Shown here: piece by piece, positions 24,301 to 36,300 of the stretch
How the letters are laid out: the number at the start of each line of letters is the position of its first letter
How positions within the stretch are numbered: the first letter of the stretch is position 1
Assembly: GCA_031216915.1 (NCBI GenBank)
Contig: CM062295.1
Span: 180,062,927 to 180,126,926 of the forward strand
Reading direction: 5' to 3'
DNA: 64,000 nt
Origin: Pictodentalium vernedei
Lineage: Eukaryota > Mollusca > Scaphopoda > Dentaliida > Dentaliidae
Notes under the pieces: generated by a model
Database searches by the model: none
Seen by the model: the letters and a program-made list of their open reading frames with translations, nothing else
What the model was told of the DNA's origin: nothing
Position numbers and translations under genes: made by a program

Positions 24301-27300
24301 ATCTCAATGCAGCCAGATATCGTGTGATGAAGTGCTTACACCTGTTGTTGTCCCATTTCTGCAACGTCACGGCCCCGGCATCATTCTACAGCAGGACAAC
24401 ACCCGACCCCACGCAGCTCGTGTTGTTCAACAGTATCTGCAGCAACAACAAATGGATGTTCTTCCCTGGCCCGCAAATTCGCCCGATATCTCACCCATTG
24501 AGCACGTATGGGACGAAATGAAATGTCAGCTACGCCGGCTTCCCCATGCACCGTCAACGCTTGTGGAACTCCAAAGACAGCTTATCAGAATATGGAACAA
24601 CATCCCTAAACACTTCCATGCTAACTGGTTCGCTTCCATAGAAGTCGATGCAGACGGAGGTCATACCAGATATTGAGTGTGTGACTTTTGTGTTTGACCC
24701 TTAGTGTCTTTGACTCTCCATGGCACCAAGAGTATTTGTCGTAGCGTAATGAAATTTCTCGTTTTGATCACAAATTGATTCATCTGTGATTGAATAAAAT
24801 TTCCATGAATGAAAATGATATATATCTTTTTTTAGTGTTATTTTTTAGCATACACACTTTCTTTTTTGGGAGAGTATATTACACGATTTCTTATTCAAAT
24901 ACAGTAGAATCCTCTTAATTGAATATCCATTTTGCCAGTGAAAATTATTCAATTAACAGGAGTATACAATTAACAGGGATTTGGTCAGTTTCCTGTGTTC
25001 TGGAAGTAAACTGACCATTTATTCGATTATATCTTGTCTGACAGAGCTCATAGAGCTCTGTCAAACGAGGTATAATAGAATAAATACCTGTATTGGATGT
25101 AGTGAGGCCAAAAAAGTTGATAAATAAGGGGAATTTGGTGCGTGTCACAGTAATTTTTTCGACATATTACAAAAATTTACATACAATTAAGGCCTAAAAA
25201 AATTAAAAATCTGTTTCTCAGGCCCTCCCGCATGGTCCTTTTGGCTGCCGCATGCCCTCTTTTTATAACCAATTTAAACTTAAAAAAATTAAATAGTTTA
25301 TGCCTGATATTTTACCCAAGTTAAAAAAATTGAGGAATTTGTCTCTTGAGTGCAAGAAGGCTTTGCAATGCTTTAGCATTGCAAAGCCTTCTTGCACTCA
25401 AAGGATGAAATACACCACCACCCATGCTATTCTGTAGATTATGAGGCCTAAAACTTGAACCAAGAACATGAACTTTTGATGGCAAAGAAGTTATTACTGC
25501 AATAAAAAATAAAATAAACCGCTCGCCCGCATGCAATTTCACAAATAATGGCCTGAGAAACAGAAGATCTACTTTGTGTGGCCTAACAGGAGTTTACTCT
25601 ACAACCCATATGCAATTAACAGATCAAATTTGTACTGAAGGTGTGGTAAATGGTTTTGTGTTTGAAAATTTTATTCAATTGACAGGGGTATACAATTAAG
25701 AGATATCCAATTAAGTGGGCTCCACTGTAACAGTAGTTTACTCTATAGCCTACTGACAAGTAAAATTTGTACTGACAGTATAGTAAATGGTTTTGCATTT
25801 GGGTGTTATATTCATTTAATCGGGTTATTCAATTAAGAGGACTTCACTGTAGAATGAATCCTGAGAATATTTACATCTTGAATGTCAAAGAAAATGTCTG
25901 GTATTGAATAAACAGTTTCTGTCATTTCTTCTCAGCAAACTTGTGAAATTTACTAAGTTTTTGGGAGCTATTTCTTCTCAATAAGTGGATTAACTGGGAT
26001 ATGAATATCGATCTGACTGACTGTTAAATGCTGGCTTCTCAGATGTCTGTAATACAGTGGAACTCACTTAATTAGATATTTCTTAATAAAATAGCCCTCT
26101 TAATCGCATATAACTTTCAAACAGCAAACCATTCCCATTATAACAAATTTGCCCAGTTTCTTGAATAAGTTACACAGTGCAACCCTACTGTACCCAATGA
26201 AGACAATATCAAAATTTATGAATTAATTTTTGTTTTTTCACAATTAAAAAAAAAATCATCAAAATCATTTCTTGTGACCCCTCATTGGAACGTGCTCATC
26301 GAGCTCATTCCAATGCAGGGTCACATGATATGGTATTGCATAAATTTTTTGAAAATTTTTTTTTTCAACTGCTTCATTTATAAATCACATGGGTGTATGC
26401 AGCCGATACATTGGGTAAAGGGTTAACCCTTCAAGTACTGCACCTGAAGAGGTGCCCCAACACGCAGTCCCTAGGTAACCTTGTAAGTTCAATTCTAATG
26501 ATTATGGCAATTGTTTCTATGCAAATCTTGTCTGCCTATATAGGCAGTCAACACTTGTCTAAAAGCAACTGCACAGCCACATGAGTAGTCTGTCAAGGTA
26601 TACATAAAAATGCTTAAAAATGTCCAGACCTTCAAAGGTTAAACAAAAATATTTTGATTCATTAGCTAGTTGAGTGCTAGAAGCCACTATCATGGCTCTA
26701 ATGCAAAGTGCTGGAAGCCACTTTAGTGGCTTTGTACTGTATGCATTAGCTTGATGTTTGCTTAGTAGTAGAAATTTTTTTTATATAAAATTGTTTGGTT
26801 CCAGTTTATTGGAGAGTGCCAATTGGAACATACAGATTATCAACACAGTGTGTCTCTCTGGGAATTCAGATCAAGTTGAGCTGTAGGAACAGAACAGTAT
26901 TTCGACGAGCCCGTTAGGGTGAGTCGAAATGCAATTCTGTGCCTACAACAGGACTTGATCAGAATTTCCAGAGACACACACATTGTGGTGATGATAAATT
27001 TATCTCACAATATTGACCACAAAATGTGTTATAAAACTATTTTAAGAGGAACTTTTTCATTTGCCTTATCGATGGAAAGACGCAAATTGAAAAACAGAAT
27101 AGCATTCATTGATCTCCATATTGAGGTCAGTGATGACGTTACACTTCAGAGAAAATTACGTCACTGGGATTCACTTTACTGAATACCGTCTTGCGAAGTG
27201 GAACAACTGTGTGTTTCGTCAACGTGAATTTGGTTGTTACTTTTGCAATAATTACTGGTGAATTAAATATCCCCTTGGTGTAAAGATTTATTATATTTTA

Positions 27301-30300
27301 AAATATGCCGTTCATCGTTTATTGAGGTGGAGTTTTCCACATTTCATAGAGAAAGCTAATCATTTAACTTCAAGAGAGAAGCCTCGACTCGAGCGTTCAG
27401 GAAAACCCAATAATAGGCTACAAACCTGCCCAAGATGCCGAAAAGTGCACATAATTTAACTATTCGTTGAGTTAACTTCCCCAGTGACATTTTAACATGC
27501 TGTGCATAATAAATACGTTACAGGGCGTTTAGTTGGCACATACAGTGTCATATACAGCTCAGAGAAAACAATATTAGGTTCGGCTTCGCCTCACCTAATA
27601 TTGTTTTCTCTGAAGGAAAAAACGTGAAGCGATCGAAAAATTATATTAATGTCGTTGTTTTGGCAACAGCAGAATCACGTGCTTGTATCAGGGGCCCTTG
27701 ATACAGATTCGGAACACGGGCTCAGATACATTAAACTTTAGTTGCGAAACAGTGCAAAGATGGCCCGATTGTGAGATGAAAACAAATACAAACAATACAA
27801 CAAATTTTGATTAACAAATCCAGACCACCCAAAATAATGTAGCCCTCAACCAGTTAGAAAATTATTTTGCCATTCTCTGAATTTCAGAGTTTTATTGACA
27901 TCTTTGGTCTCAACATGCAATCCCCCACTTACAACCCTGCAAGTTACACTCTAATTATTATGGTAGTTGTTTCTTGGGAAGTCTTGGCTGCCCATATAAG
28001 CATCCAAGACTTGCTAAGAAACAACTGCACAGTCACAGGTGTAGTGTCGGTCTTCGTGTAGTAAAAATGTTGGCACATACAGTGTCATATACAGCTCAGA
28101 GAAAACAATAATTCATCAAAAAATTATTTCGTTATTCTCTGAATTTTGGAGTTTTATTGACATCTTTGGTCTAAACATGCAGCCCTCAACTTACAACCCT
28201 ACAAGTTATAAAGGTGTAGTGTCGGTCGAAGTTTAGTAACAAAGCTTAAAAATCTCCAGGCTGTCATGGGTTAAAGAAAAAAATACTGTGATTCATTTAA
28301 AAATTATTTCGTCATTCTCTGAATTTCAGTTTTATTGACGTCTTTAGCCTAAAATTTTTCAATATAAGCATTTAATCTTTTGTTCAATTTATCAGCTGAA
28401 AGTTGAAAAAGAACAAAGTCTGGAAAACTGAATATGTCTGTTAATTAAATATTCTTTAGTGGAAAATTCTAATAACAAGGTTTCACTGTAGTATGATGAA
28501 GATTGAAAATAATTAGTCTGAATCTCTGATGAAAATGTCTGGTGCCAAATTAAATGGTTTCTGTCATTACAAAATGGGGTCAGACAACATATTCTGAAGT
28601 AAACTTATATAATGCATTTACCCTTTAAAGTCTAAATTAGCTTAAATCATATTTTATTTTAAGAGAACAGGTGCTCGAATATGCAGGCTTCAGGTACACT
28701 TGCAAGTTATATTCTAAGTAAACTGGCAGTTGTTTCTAGATAAGTCCTGGCTGCCTCCATAGGCAGCCAATACTTGCTAGGAACAACTTTGCAAAGCCAC
28801 AGGATGCACAGTGTCAAAATGAAAAAACCCAGACCTTAAAAGGGAAAATAAACCGCCAACTTAAAAAAATAAGTAGACCATTTGATGAAACCAAATCTTT
28901 TTTTTCTCATAAATTTTATTTCTTACTAAACCTACACCCCCACACAATATGCATTGCTCGTTATTAACATCTCTTCTTGAAAACAGCAATTCTGAGCGTT
29001 TTTTTTAAGGATAAAACACATAAAAAGTCCAAAGAGTAAAAAAAATTAAAATATTGACCCAATCGAGCTGATCAGGGCAGAAAGTGCATTATTCATGGAC
29101 TAAAGTCACATCCTTCCTCTCTACTGGAGTACCCCACATTGTCCACCTGTCAGACGTGCACAGTAATAATCTTCAATTTCTTATTTTCAATAACTGAATA
29201 TGCTTGTATATGTGTGGAGAAAGGAGGCAGTTCAAAATATGTATGTGGCAATATTTTGACCGGGAGGGACATGTTTTCTGTTGGTGTGGTAGGTATATTA
29301 AGAAATAAAATTTAGGAGAAAATGTTAATTTCTTTGACAACCTACCACACCTACACAATATGCACAATGGACAATAGGAAGGAGGCCTATACATATATAA
29401 CCGATAGCATAGTAACAGGTAACAGATGTTGGTGATAACAAGAGTATTCGTTATGCGACCAAGTATGTTTTGGTGTAATGAATATTACTTATTTATGACT
29501 AAACAATAAAATATGAATGAATGCATAATATATATACTACTCAAAGTTTGCTAAGCACCCAATATTTGACACATCATTGTGAAATTTGCTTGCGACATAT
29601 TTGCGATATTTTTGGAGGATATGATTGAGGAATGTATTGAGATGGTCCCCAGTGTTTTCATTAGCTCTCTTGACAGGCAGACTTTTCATGACAGTCATGG
29701 AAAGCATGTACCCCTTGATTTTCATGATGTTTTTGTGTACTGTCTACATGCACATGACATCTGTTGGGCATTCAATCTTCATTTCAACACAAACCCTTGT
29801 GATTTAATGATTGAATATGGCAAATGCAAATGTAAGAAGACATTTGTCTGAAGCAGAAATGTGGCAGGCTGTATGGATGGTGGAGCAAGGGGCTACTCAT
29901 CGTCAGGTTGTTGAAGCCCTCGGTGTGCTCCATATGGTGATCACCAGAGCCTGGACAAATTTCAGCAGGATGGCACACCAGTAAGATGGATGGTGGTGGC
30001 AGAGACAGGGCAACATCTGCAGCTGAAGACAGGTTTCTGATCATTCATGCCCGTAGGAACCGCTTTGCCACAGCAACCCAGCTTCACAGTGACCTTCAGA
30101 ATGCATCCTGGGTAAATGTTTTGACGCAGACTATCCGGGCAAGGTTGCACGAATTGGTCTCCGATCGAAAAGACCATTTATTTGCATTCTGTTGTCCCAG
30201 AACCACTGCCAGGCACGATATGAATGGGCCATGGACCATGTTGGATAGGCCAGAGAAGATTGGCGACCTGTCCTTTTTACAGATGAGTCAAGGTACTGCC

Positions 30301-33300
30301 TAGACTACCCAGGTGTTCTAGGGTATGGAGAAGACCAGGAGAGCAATTCCATGCAGCCAACATTGCTGAGCATGACCACTATGGTGGAGGGCCAATCATG
30401 GTCTGGGGCGGCATCAGCAGGGATGGACGTACAGAGCTCTGTGTCCTTAAACATGGTACATTGACTGCACAACGTTATATTGATGAGATCCTGGATGTCC
30501 ACGTAAGATTGTATGCAGGTGCAGTGGGTGATAGATTCATTTTGATGGATGATAATGCCCGTTCTCATGTTGCCCATGCTGTCGGGGTGTACCCCTGACC
30601 TCGATCCAATCAAACATGTCTGGAATGAGTTGCAGCTTGCAATTTCAGACCGTCCAGTTCAGCCAAGAAGTGTCCAGGAGCTTGGCGCCATGCTGGTCCA
30701 GAATGGAACAACATCCCACAAAGGACCACCAGGAACCTGATTGGGAGCATGAGAAGGTATTGTCAAGCTGTAATTAACAGAAATGGGTCTCATACTCGAT
30801 ATTGAACCCATATCAGTTTGATCCGTCAACTTTTTGGCAAATTGAAAAATTTCTTCTTTTACCAATAATATCTATTTTCCATGGTTATCGTATTCAAAAG
30901 ATAAAAAATAATGTCACACACAAATAAAATCTTAATTTCTGTACTCAAATCATTAAAATATAATTAAATAAAAAATATATACACTTTTCATTACAACATT
31001 TCAACCAAAACGTAAAACAAGTAGTTGGATATACTTGGTGCTTACCAAACTTTAAGTAGTATAGATGTAACCCGTATTTTAATAAATTGCTTGTATATAG
31101 GCTAGCTATAGGCTAACTGTCTGTAGACTTGTGCTGTATTTGGTAAAGGGTTGACTGTGGAAGTATGATTGTATTGAGTGATTGAGCACTACTCATCCAG
31201 CACTGCACTTAACTCGGCATGTGACTAACACCTTATTTTTCCCATGACATTCCTGACCTTTCAGGTCAGTGGAGATGAAGATAGTTTTAGAAGTATGGAG
31301 TGATCGCAAGTTCAGTTGACAACATTGATTCAGTGTAATCTTATATATTTGAAAAGATACATTTGTAGTAAATGGATTGAATAATATTATCCCACAATGC
31401 AAATATGATGGACGTTGTATATATATATTGTGAAGAGATCGAGCCATGTAAATAAATATTTTGAACCATATATATTGAGTTTAACTTTTCAAACCCAATA
31501 AGGGTTACAAATGGCACCTCCGATGAATTAGGCTCAGATGGAAACGATGGGATTAAAAACAACACATGTGAACAAGTGTAATCTTTTGTGAGACAATGCA
31601 CCGCAAGCTGCAAATTGTCAGAGAAACCTCTTCAGGACAGTACTTGTTAAATATTCATCTGTGCAAGCATATGTTTTTACATCACTTGAGTGTTTCAACA
31701 ACAACGGTACTGACATGACATTCTCGTTATATTTTGGGGTGTGTTGATTCGCAACACGTTGGAGAATCACCAGGACGCGTCAAGGAAATCCGTTTTGTAG
31801 GCCTACACGTCACATAAGTCGACTTCTTCGCCAACTCTTCTCCAACAACTACTATGATTCAGCTTTCTACGAACTGAACTGTATTGCAATACATCACAGA
31901 AACGTCACATCTTCAATAAACCTATCCTGGTCCGTGTTTACGTATTTGATATGCTTCCGGTAAACTGTGACATTTTTTCATCCAACCTGATTTTCAGACT
32001 CGCACCGATGAGCAAGTTTGTCTCATAAACTGTTTCATTTAGTGTTAAAATAAATTTATAGAATACAAAAGGTTACAAAAGGTATAAAACAAACTCCACA
32101 AATAATGCAATTCACTATTTGCTGTGTTTATAGGTTTAGGTAAAGTACACAAGTGGAAATATTTGACCCAATAATGTGTATTATTGTCCGTGATTATTTT
32201 TTGGTTTTTCGTCTGTGTGCAAGTTCCACACAGCTGAAATATCGTCAGTGAAGCACGGTCAATGATTAATTTGCTGACTTTGTCAAGATTTTCTCAGTAA
32301 TAATTGTTATTCAGATTTGGTAAAATTATTGGCATATTATTTTATTACTGGTGGCATATTTATTTATTAATTTCTGTGCCAATTAAATTATCGATACAGT
32401 TCTGTCCAAAACAATGACCAATTCTTTGGTACTTCACAGTACTGTTGACACATCGTTCACAGTACTGTTGACACATTGTTTACAGTGGTGTGATGTACAA
32501 TTCATCTGCCAGTAAATAGTGTCCTGTATTTCATTGTTTACTTGATTTCAATTCTGTGGCCATTACATGTAAACACCATTTAATTTGAATTTATTGAATT
32601 CATTGTAACAATTTGTCATTTAAATACCACTTGATTCAAGTTTGGTAAATTTGGTGTCAGTGAATACACCTATTGTGTAAAAATAAATAAATACATAATA
32701 ATCCCATTTTATTGGGATAAATGGCAGTTATTTTGTGCTCCACAGCACTGCTGACTGACAACTTGCCAGCAGTGATGTGATGTACAATTTATCTGTACTT
32801 GTACTGTAGCTTGTGATGAATTGACATATATATATATAGTAATTCATTAACTGTTATGCTGCTAAATTCAGTTGTAGTGCCAGTTAAATAATTTGACATG
32901 TGGTGAATTTCATTGTATTGTGGAACACGGAGTCAACAAAAATTATAACTTTTGTTTGATTGTGTTGAAAGAGATTTTTTTTTTTTCAGCTGCCAGAAGT
33001 ATATTTATCAGGGTGACATAGTTGAAGTATCAAAGTCCTAGAATAATTATACTAGTATGCATTAACTCCAAATTTGATAGCTTCATTTAATTCTTGCATG
33101 AATTTGAAAGAAAAACATTGTTTTGACGGACTAGTTCATGCATTAATGTGAATTTGTCTGTCCAGTTTGGTGTTTTAGAACAGAAATTATCAGTTAACTT
33201 AATGTAGAATTATAATTGCATTGAGTTTTCAACTATGGTTTAAAAGTGACATTGAACTGTCAAAGCCTGTTTTGCTCAAAGTGACATTGAATCCCTTTGA

Positions 33301-36300
33301 ATGTTATTTATAGTGTGAACTTAAGTCTTATTACCAGGTACTATTGACATAATTTTGAGGTCACATTTCTAAGAGATTTTGATATTGTTTACTTATAGCT
33401 TTGCTTCCTTTAAGTAGCATTGACACCCCCCCCCCCCCCCCCCCCACTCCAACCAAAAAAAAAAAAAAAAAAAAAATTTTTCTTGGTTTGGATAATTACT
33501 TATGAGGACTGTATCATTTCTATGTAGACCTTATTATGTCTTACTAGATTCAGTTTCTTCATCTTGTTAAAACTGAAAAATTATTTACATTGGTATGTAA
33601 CTGTTTCGGATTGCCTGGACTTGAGGCAAATTGTGTCACTGATATAGAGAGGTGTATGATACATTGCGTCATGCTCCACTATATAGCTGATACACACTTC
33701 ATTCAGTTTTATTTTGATTAGGAGGCCATATTTAATTTTCAAGGCAAAGTTTCTTGGATGAAGATTGTTGTTTACATTTTGTTGTGGTAATTATTGCACA
33801 CTAAAATTAGGAGTATTTAAGTTGTGTACAATATTATTATTATTGTACACTGGACTTTATTGTGGTTGCATGTTACATGCATGTATGCTATGTAATATCG
33901 ATCACAATCCCTGAAGGGCTGTTATAGTTAGTTAGTAATTTAACCCTTCAGTCCCTCAGTTAGTTTGTGTGTATTTTGTTGGAGCTCATTATAATGTTAA
34001 CCCTTTAGCTCCAAGTCATCATAGTTGAATATCCAGGTGACAATAACTAGGTCTAGCATGTTTCAATCATTAGTGCACTACTAATACATTATCTTACACA
34101 TTGCATGTTTGTGTTTGAATGTTGAGAGAAATTGATTGTGAGTTTTTGATAATTATTTCTCAGTTGGTTTAGATGAAGCATAACTGACTTCGAATTATTT
34201 TTAAACATTGATTCTTGTTCTTGTTTTAGGATTTTTGTGAGTTCAGCATTAACCAGCTCACAGTTATTCGACAAGATTATTTTTTTTAGCTTATTGATAT
34301 TTGTGCCACTTTGTAGAATTGTGTGCAGGTATTAACCCCTGTAGCAACAAACATTTTTCCCCAGCTTAGTGGCATTCATGAGTTTGTGGAATTGATTGCG
34401 GGTTTCAATCCCCTGCGACAATAAATATTTCATTCAACATATCAGTATACATTGTGCTTTGCAGAAATAGTTGCGGGTTTTAACCCCTACGGCAGTAAAA
34501 CATTTCTTCCGACTTATTAATATACATGATGCTTTGTGGAAATGTTTGTGGGTATTAATCCCCTACAGAAATAAATTATTTTTTTTCTGCTTGTTTGAAT
34601 TATGTTTGGATTTTGTCAGTTACATAATAATTAGCTGCACTGATAATTGTTTCAGCTTATTGATTTTTCCGACTTAGCTGAAATTTGCTATGATGATTTA
34701 ACCTTTAGGCAGCAAACTTTGTTCAACTTAGAAGCATTGATTTGCTAGTGAGCAAATAACTTTAACTGTAATTATACATATTCACATCCTCACTTATATT
34801 ATGGTGAGAAAAAACGACAGTGCACAGTTGAAAAAAAAAAATTTGTTTGACATATTTTGTCAGTCAACTGTTGATACTGTTGATAGAGTTTGTTACTTAG
34901 GCTATATTTTGAATGAACATTTCCAAAAAAAAATAATGAAAGAAATGTTTTGCTAGTTCGAAATCTCTTGTTCAAAATAATTCAAGTGTTTTGATGAGTA
35001 CCAATCTCATGTAAAAAAAAAAAAAAATATACATATATACATATATTTTAAGGTACAAAGATAACATATATTTTTGAAAGCTGAATTTCATATATTGAAG
35101 TATACGATACATATACTACTTCAATACAAAAGTGAAAATAATCTTTACATTTACATATACGTATGTATTTCTTAATCATGTGCCAGTGAACTGTGTGTAT
35201 ATATAAATAGTATATGGTATAGATTGAGTTAGATAAAATATTAGTGTGTGCTATCATCTAGTAATATTCTAGATTTGTATACTGCGTTGATCAACAAGTA
35301 AAAAAAAAAAGAAAAAAAAGCCAACTATCATAATTCAGCATGGCACAATCAATGTCCGAAGAGGAATTGATAAAAGCTTTATCGGCAACTGGTAAGTATG
35401 ATGTTGTGCCGAAGAGAGAAATGCAGAGTACCCCAATACATTCACTCTATGATACATTCAAAGGTCGAGGAAGAGGTATAATAACACCACCACTGAAGAA
35501 ATAAACTGGTATCAGATCACTTGTGACCCAGAATGCTCAGTATTTTCCTAAAATACCACAGTTTTCTGGTGACACTCCACCACAGAAAGGAGACGAAACT
35601 TATGAAGAATGGCGTTTTGAGATAAAGTGTATAGAGTCTGATCCAGATATCACTCATAGTATGGTCGTACAAGCGATGAGACGATCCCTAAGGGGCACAG
35701 CGAGGAAGATGTTGATTCCGTTAGGCGATAAAGCAACCGTTACAGATATTTTAAACAAATTTGATGCTTTATTTGGTAATGTTTCTACCAATGAGTTGGT
35801 GATGCAAGAATTTTTCAATTCTCATCAGAAGGTTGGAGAGTCAGTAACATCATTTGGTTGCAGATTGGAATCATTGCTTCAGATAGCAATTGATAATGGA
35901 CATTTGGTTTGTGGTGCCAAGAATGATCTCCTTCGCCATAAATTTTGGACCTCGCTGAACTCAGAGTGCCTCAAAGTCAGACTCGACATAAATATGACAC
36001 CCTTACAAATTATAATGAGCTTCTCAGAGAGATACGAGTTGTAGAGAGAGAATTAGATATCAGTGGTGATGCCTCTCAGTATGCTTCTGATTCAAAGAAG
36101 AAAGCACAACAGCAATCAATCCAGACCACTACTCCAGATGAATCTTTAGTAGCTTTAGAAAAGAAAATGGACAAAAAGATAGAAGCTCTGGAGAAGAAAC
36201 TGAACAACAAACTGGATGACAACTTGAAGAACATACTTGAGAAGTTGGATAAAATCAACGTCACCACTCCACCACAGCCGGGTCACAGTGGAAATCAAAG

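Larger units (their letters stand above)
23109..24899. mobile_element. TA-type MITE copy 1, split by Tc1-like element C
   Basis: It starts TATAGTGGAACCCTGTTAAA and carries the GAGCTC-apex hairpin (23236-23278). The Tc1-like element C (23370-24878) lies inside it: the text on either side (CAGAATAATTTCTCAATA, then TTACACGATTTC) lines up with the uninterrupted copy 2 (CAGTAATTTTTTCGACATA, TTACAAAAATTT). Its far end is cut by copy 2. Its left end is only 29 nt from a host splice acceptor. Confidence 0.7.
24900..25851. mobile_element. TA-type MITE copy 2, with another MITE nested in it
   Basis: The ends are inverted: TACAGTAGAATCCTCTTAAT at the left, and TACAGTGAAGTCCTCTTAAT read inward from the right. 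It carries the GAGCTC-apex hairpin at 25026-25076 and a nested 355-bp element at 25210-25564. TACAGTGGAACC-type ends with TA flanks fit the Tc1/mariner group. No coding. Confidence 0.75.
26053..28490. mobile_element. TA-type MITE copy 3, enlarged by nested insertions
   Basis: It begins TACAGTGGAACTCACTTAAT and ends TTTCACTGTA. The right flank (AAAATGTCTGGTGCCAAAT) resembles the right flank of copy 2 (AAAATGTCTGGTATTGAAT). Inside lie TTAA-type MITEs at 26179, 26423 and 27842 and foldbacks at 26841 and 27559. It may be a composite rather than a single element. Confidence 0.5.

Noticed and set aside
34325-34568. GGGTTTCAATCCC-like strings considered as tRNA B boxes
   Set aside because: They are the repeating part of a 75-bp unit; no A box, cloverleaf or CCA-side stem could be formed.
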